A stretch of DNA of 12,983 bases, taken from positions 1-12,983 of the forward strand of contig JAKLQB010000171.1 in the NCBI GenBank assembly GCA_022013615.1, in the 5' to 3' direction. The position numbers were made by a program, and so were the translations under genes. The notes beneath the pieces were generated by a model. It worked only from the letters and a program-made list of their open reading frames with translations, searched no databases and had not been told where the DNA came from. This document shows positions 10,804-12,983 of the stretch, piece by piece (positions within the stretch are counted from its first letter, which is position 1; each line of letters starts with the position of its first letter). The DNA comes from Desulfobacterales bacterium. Its GTDB lineage: Bacteria; Desulfobacterota; DSM-4660; Desulfatiglandales; Desulfatiglandaceae.

Positions 10804-12983
10804 ATGAGTGAGTTCAGATATGTAACAAAGGGCATAAACAGGACCGATGGAGAGCTGATTGTAACCGGAAGAGCGAGATATACCGCTGATATAGCACTTC
10901 CAGGGATGCTCGTCGCCAAGATATTAAGGAGCCCCTATCCCCATGCAAGGATAAAGGGGATAAACACTGATAAGGCAAAAGGACTTGAGGGGGTAAAGGC
11001 GGTAATAACCGGAGCAGACATAGGCTACAGGAGGTTCTCCTTTATAGATACACCCGCCTTTCCCGCCGACCAGACTCCCCTTGCTGTAGATAAAGTGAGA
11101 TTCGCGGGAGAGGAGGTTGCCGCTGTTGCAGCCATAAATCAGGTGATTGCAGCAAAGGCCCTGGACCTTATTGAGGTGGAATACGAGGAATTACCATCTG
11201 TCTTTGATCCTGAGGAGGCAATGAAGGAGGGAGCTCCTGCCGTCCATGAGATCATAGAACCGAACACAACAACTGCATGGGAGGACTTCGGGGTCCCCCC
11301 CTCAAAAGCCAGGCCTTATAAGACTGTGAATAATATTTCAAATAAGGCCTTAATAGAATATGGGGACATTGAGAAGGGATTTGAAGAGGCTGACCACATG
11401 AGAGAGGACAGGTTTGAGATACCTTCCACCTCCCACATGGCAATGGAACCCCATGTGGCGGTGGCGAACTACCTGCCCACCGGAAAACTGGATGTCTGGC
11501 TCACCCACATGGGCTATGAGCATAAGAGGTTCTGGCTGGCAAAGCTCCTGGATATACCCATAAGCAGGGTCAGGGTCCATAAGACATATGTGGGAGGCGC
11601 CTTCGGGGGCAAGATAAGCATATTCCCATTTGAATTTATCGCTGCATATCTCTCAATGATTACGCTAAGGCCCGTAAAGATTACCCTGCCCAGAGAAGAA
11701 GTATTCGCCGGCTGTCCGCCTTCAAGGAGGATGATAGTCTATCTCAAGACAGGCGTGAAAAAGGATGGAAGGATCACGGCCCAGCAAGTGAAGGTCATAG
11801 ATGATGTGGGCGCTTACAGGAGAAGCTCACCAACAGCCCTCTATCTGGCCCATGTCTTTAGAAACCCCATATATAACATCCCCAATTTGAAGCACGAAGG
11901 ATATGGAGCCTACACCAACAAGCTTTACACCACTGCAAAAAGGGGGCACGGCCTCCCGCAGATGGTCTTTGCCGTTGAAGCCCAGCTTGATATGATATGT
12001 GATGAGCTGGGCCTTGATAAGGTTGAGATGCGGCTTAAAAATTTCAGGAAAAAGGGAGACACCCTTCCCAACGGGGATAAGTTGAGGAGTTACGGGCTGC
12101 CCGAATGTCTGAAGGAAGCCGCAGAAAAGATAGGATGGAAAGAGAAGTATGGAAAGGAAAAATTCAGAGGATTGGGCATAGGCACCGCGTCCATGTTCTC
12201 GGGTGCCCACAATTTTCCGTTTTCAAGTGCGGCCATGATCAGACTCAACCATGACGGGAGAATGATTCTTTTTACGGGACAGACCGAATTCGGGAATGGT
12301 GTAGATACAGTGATGGCACAGATTGCGGCCGAGGTGCTCAACTGTCCCCTTGATTATATAGTTGTCAATTCAGGTGATTCAGAGGTGAGCCCCCAGGATG
12401 TAGGGAACTGGCTGAGTGGAGGGATATTCGTATCAGGGGAGGCCGTCAGGAGGGCGGCCCTGGATCTCAGGGACCAGATGTTAAAGCATGCGGCCGCCGG
12501 GCTTGATATCCCGGTTGAAGACCTGGATATGAAGGATGGCTGGATCATGCCAGTATCAGATGGATCAAAGAAGCTCTCCTTTTCTGATATGTCAAGGTAT
12601 GGGATTCAAATGGCGGGTGGAGATCCACTCATTGGAAAGGGATACGTCAAGTGTGTCCCGGAGGTCCATTTCTGGAAGGGGAAATATAACAAGACCGCGT
12701 CCCTTTCCACTGGAAGGGGCAGATTTACTGAGGCATATGGCCTGACCCTCGCCATTGCCCATGTGGAGGTCAACCCTGAGACCGGAGAGGTTAGCATATT
12801 GGAGATTGTCGTTGCGGATGACTGCGGAACTCCCATAAACGTGAAATCCGTTGAGGGGCAGATCATGAGTCAGGCTGTAATGGGCATAGGAGATGTATTC
12901 TACGAGGAGGTAAGGATCAATAACGGGATTGTAATGAACCCGAACCTCCTTGATTACAGGGTGCCGACCGCCAATGATATTCC
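10804..12983 (+). CDS. Molybdopterin-binding large subunit, xanthine dehydrogenase/HcrA family, 3' end beyond the window
   Basis: The frame is open from the ATG at 10804 to the right edge, giving 726 codons, with no stop. The ammonia-lyase-like N-terminal domain contains TGRARYTADIALPGML, KILRSPYPHAR and VRFAGEEVAAVAA. The Mo-binding core follows, with GGAFGGK at residues 264-270, KRGHGLPQ about 379-386 (the family's R-G-x-G loop) and GQTEFGNG from 492. The end of the window (LDYRVPTANDIP) lies some 35-45 residues before the usual GVGE motif bearing the catalytic glutamate, so that residue cannot be checked. The KRGHGLPQ...AVEAQLDM stretch is closer to 4-hydroxybenzoyl-CoA reductase-like (form II) enzymes than to CO dehydrogenase, which has an AYRCSF loop. 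Substrate is undetermined. No FAD subunit gene lies upstream; it could be downstream. Of 38 arginine codons I counted one CGG and 37 AGA/AGG. Confidence 0.93.
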   Translation, partial: MSEFRYVTKGINRTDGELIVTGRARYTADIALPGMLVAKILRSPYPHARIKGINTDKAKGLEGVKAVITGADIGYRRFSFIDTPAFPADQTPLAVDKVRFAGEEVAAVAAINQVIAAKALDLIEVEYEELPSVFDPEEAMKEGAPAVHEIIEPNTTTAWEDFGVPPSKARPYKTVNNISNKALIEYGDIEKGFEEADHMREDRFEIPSTSHMAMEPHVAVANYLPTGKLDVWLTHMGYEHKRFWLAKLLDIPISRVRVHKTYVGGAFGGKISIFPFEFIAAYLSMITLRPVKITLPREEVFAGCPPSRRMIVYLKTGVKKDGRITAQQVKVIDDVGAYRRSSPTALYLAHVFRNPIYNIPNLKHEGYGAYTNKLYTTAKRGHGLPQMVFAVEAQLDMICDELGLDKVEMRLKNFRKKGDTLPNGDKLRSYGLPECLKEAAEKIGWKEKYGKEKFRGLGIGTASMFSGAHNFPFSSAAMIRLNHDGRMILFTGQTEFGNGVDTVMAQIAAEVLNCPLDYIVVNSGDSEVSPQDVGNWLSGGIFVSGEAVRRAALDLRDQMLKHAAAGLDIPVEDLDMKDGWIMPVSDGSKKLSFSDMSRYGIQMAGGDPLIGKGYVKCVPEVHFWKGKYNKTASLSTGRGRFTEAYGLTLAIAHVEVNPETGEVSILEIVVADDCGTPINVKSVEGQIMSQAVMGIGDVFYEEVRINNGIVMNPNLLDYRVPTANDI

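Noticed and set aside
1..12983. tRNA, rRNA or CRISPR array anywhere in the window
   Set aside because: Reading both strands I found no tRNA-like arm pattern, no rRNA stretch and no regularly spaced repeats. The only tandem repeat has two copies (2008-2056).

Overview
The window looks like a chromosomal segment of an uncultured anaerobic bacterium, most likely of the Desulfobacterota (former Deltaproteobacteria). This is inferred from the mix of families: a REP-associated tyrosine transposase (RAYT) with a MARPLRI-type start, an SRPBCC protein of a form I associate with that phylum, a cyclic-nucleotide-domain protein carrying the 'LLPICA.CKKIR' cysteine tail, a DUF169 protein and a molybdenum hydroxylase. 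No rRNA, tRNA or single diagnostic gene fixes the taxonomy.

Bases 1-6900 are an accessory, decayed region. A glycine-zipper lipoprotein runs off the left edge on the minus strand. Next comes a nest of insertion debris. A frameshifted C-terminal remnant of one RAYT-like transposase (775-973) is cut by a second RAYT element (974-2021). That element has 15-bp inverted ends and a TGA at codon 3 of its transposase. Its right end, together with an extra 23-bp tandem copy of the end sequence, has replaced the 3' end of a small secreted-protein gene. Further right are a broken gene of unknown family (2640-3148), a MazG-like pyrophosphohydrolase gene bracketed by copies of that broken gene's 3' end, an SRPBCC protein, a roughly 196-bp MITE-like inverted-repeat element, a cNMP-binding sensor with a zinc-binding tail, a REP-like hairpin, the wreck of an integron-type tyrosine recombinase, and a two-gene DUF2283 module behind a small palindrome, which is a toxin-antitoxin candidate.

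Bases 6948-10172 are compact plus-strand genes with gaps of 23-40 bp and so probably one operon: a DUF374 lysophospholipid acyltransferase-like protein, an alpha/beta hydrolase, a PAP2 lipid phosphatase and a DUF169 protein. The first three fit membrane-lipid acyl or headgroup remodelling, although no substrate can be read from the sequence.

Bases 10318-12983 hold the [2Fe-2S] subunit and most of the molybdopterin subunit of a xanthine dehydrogenase/4-hydroxybenzoyl-CoA reductase-type hydroxylase. The window ends shortly before the expected catalytic glutamate. These two genes use almost only AGA/AGG for arginine, unlike the hydrolase gene upstream, which uses only CGN. This points to a different evolutionary origin.
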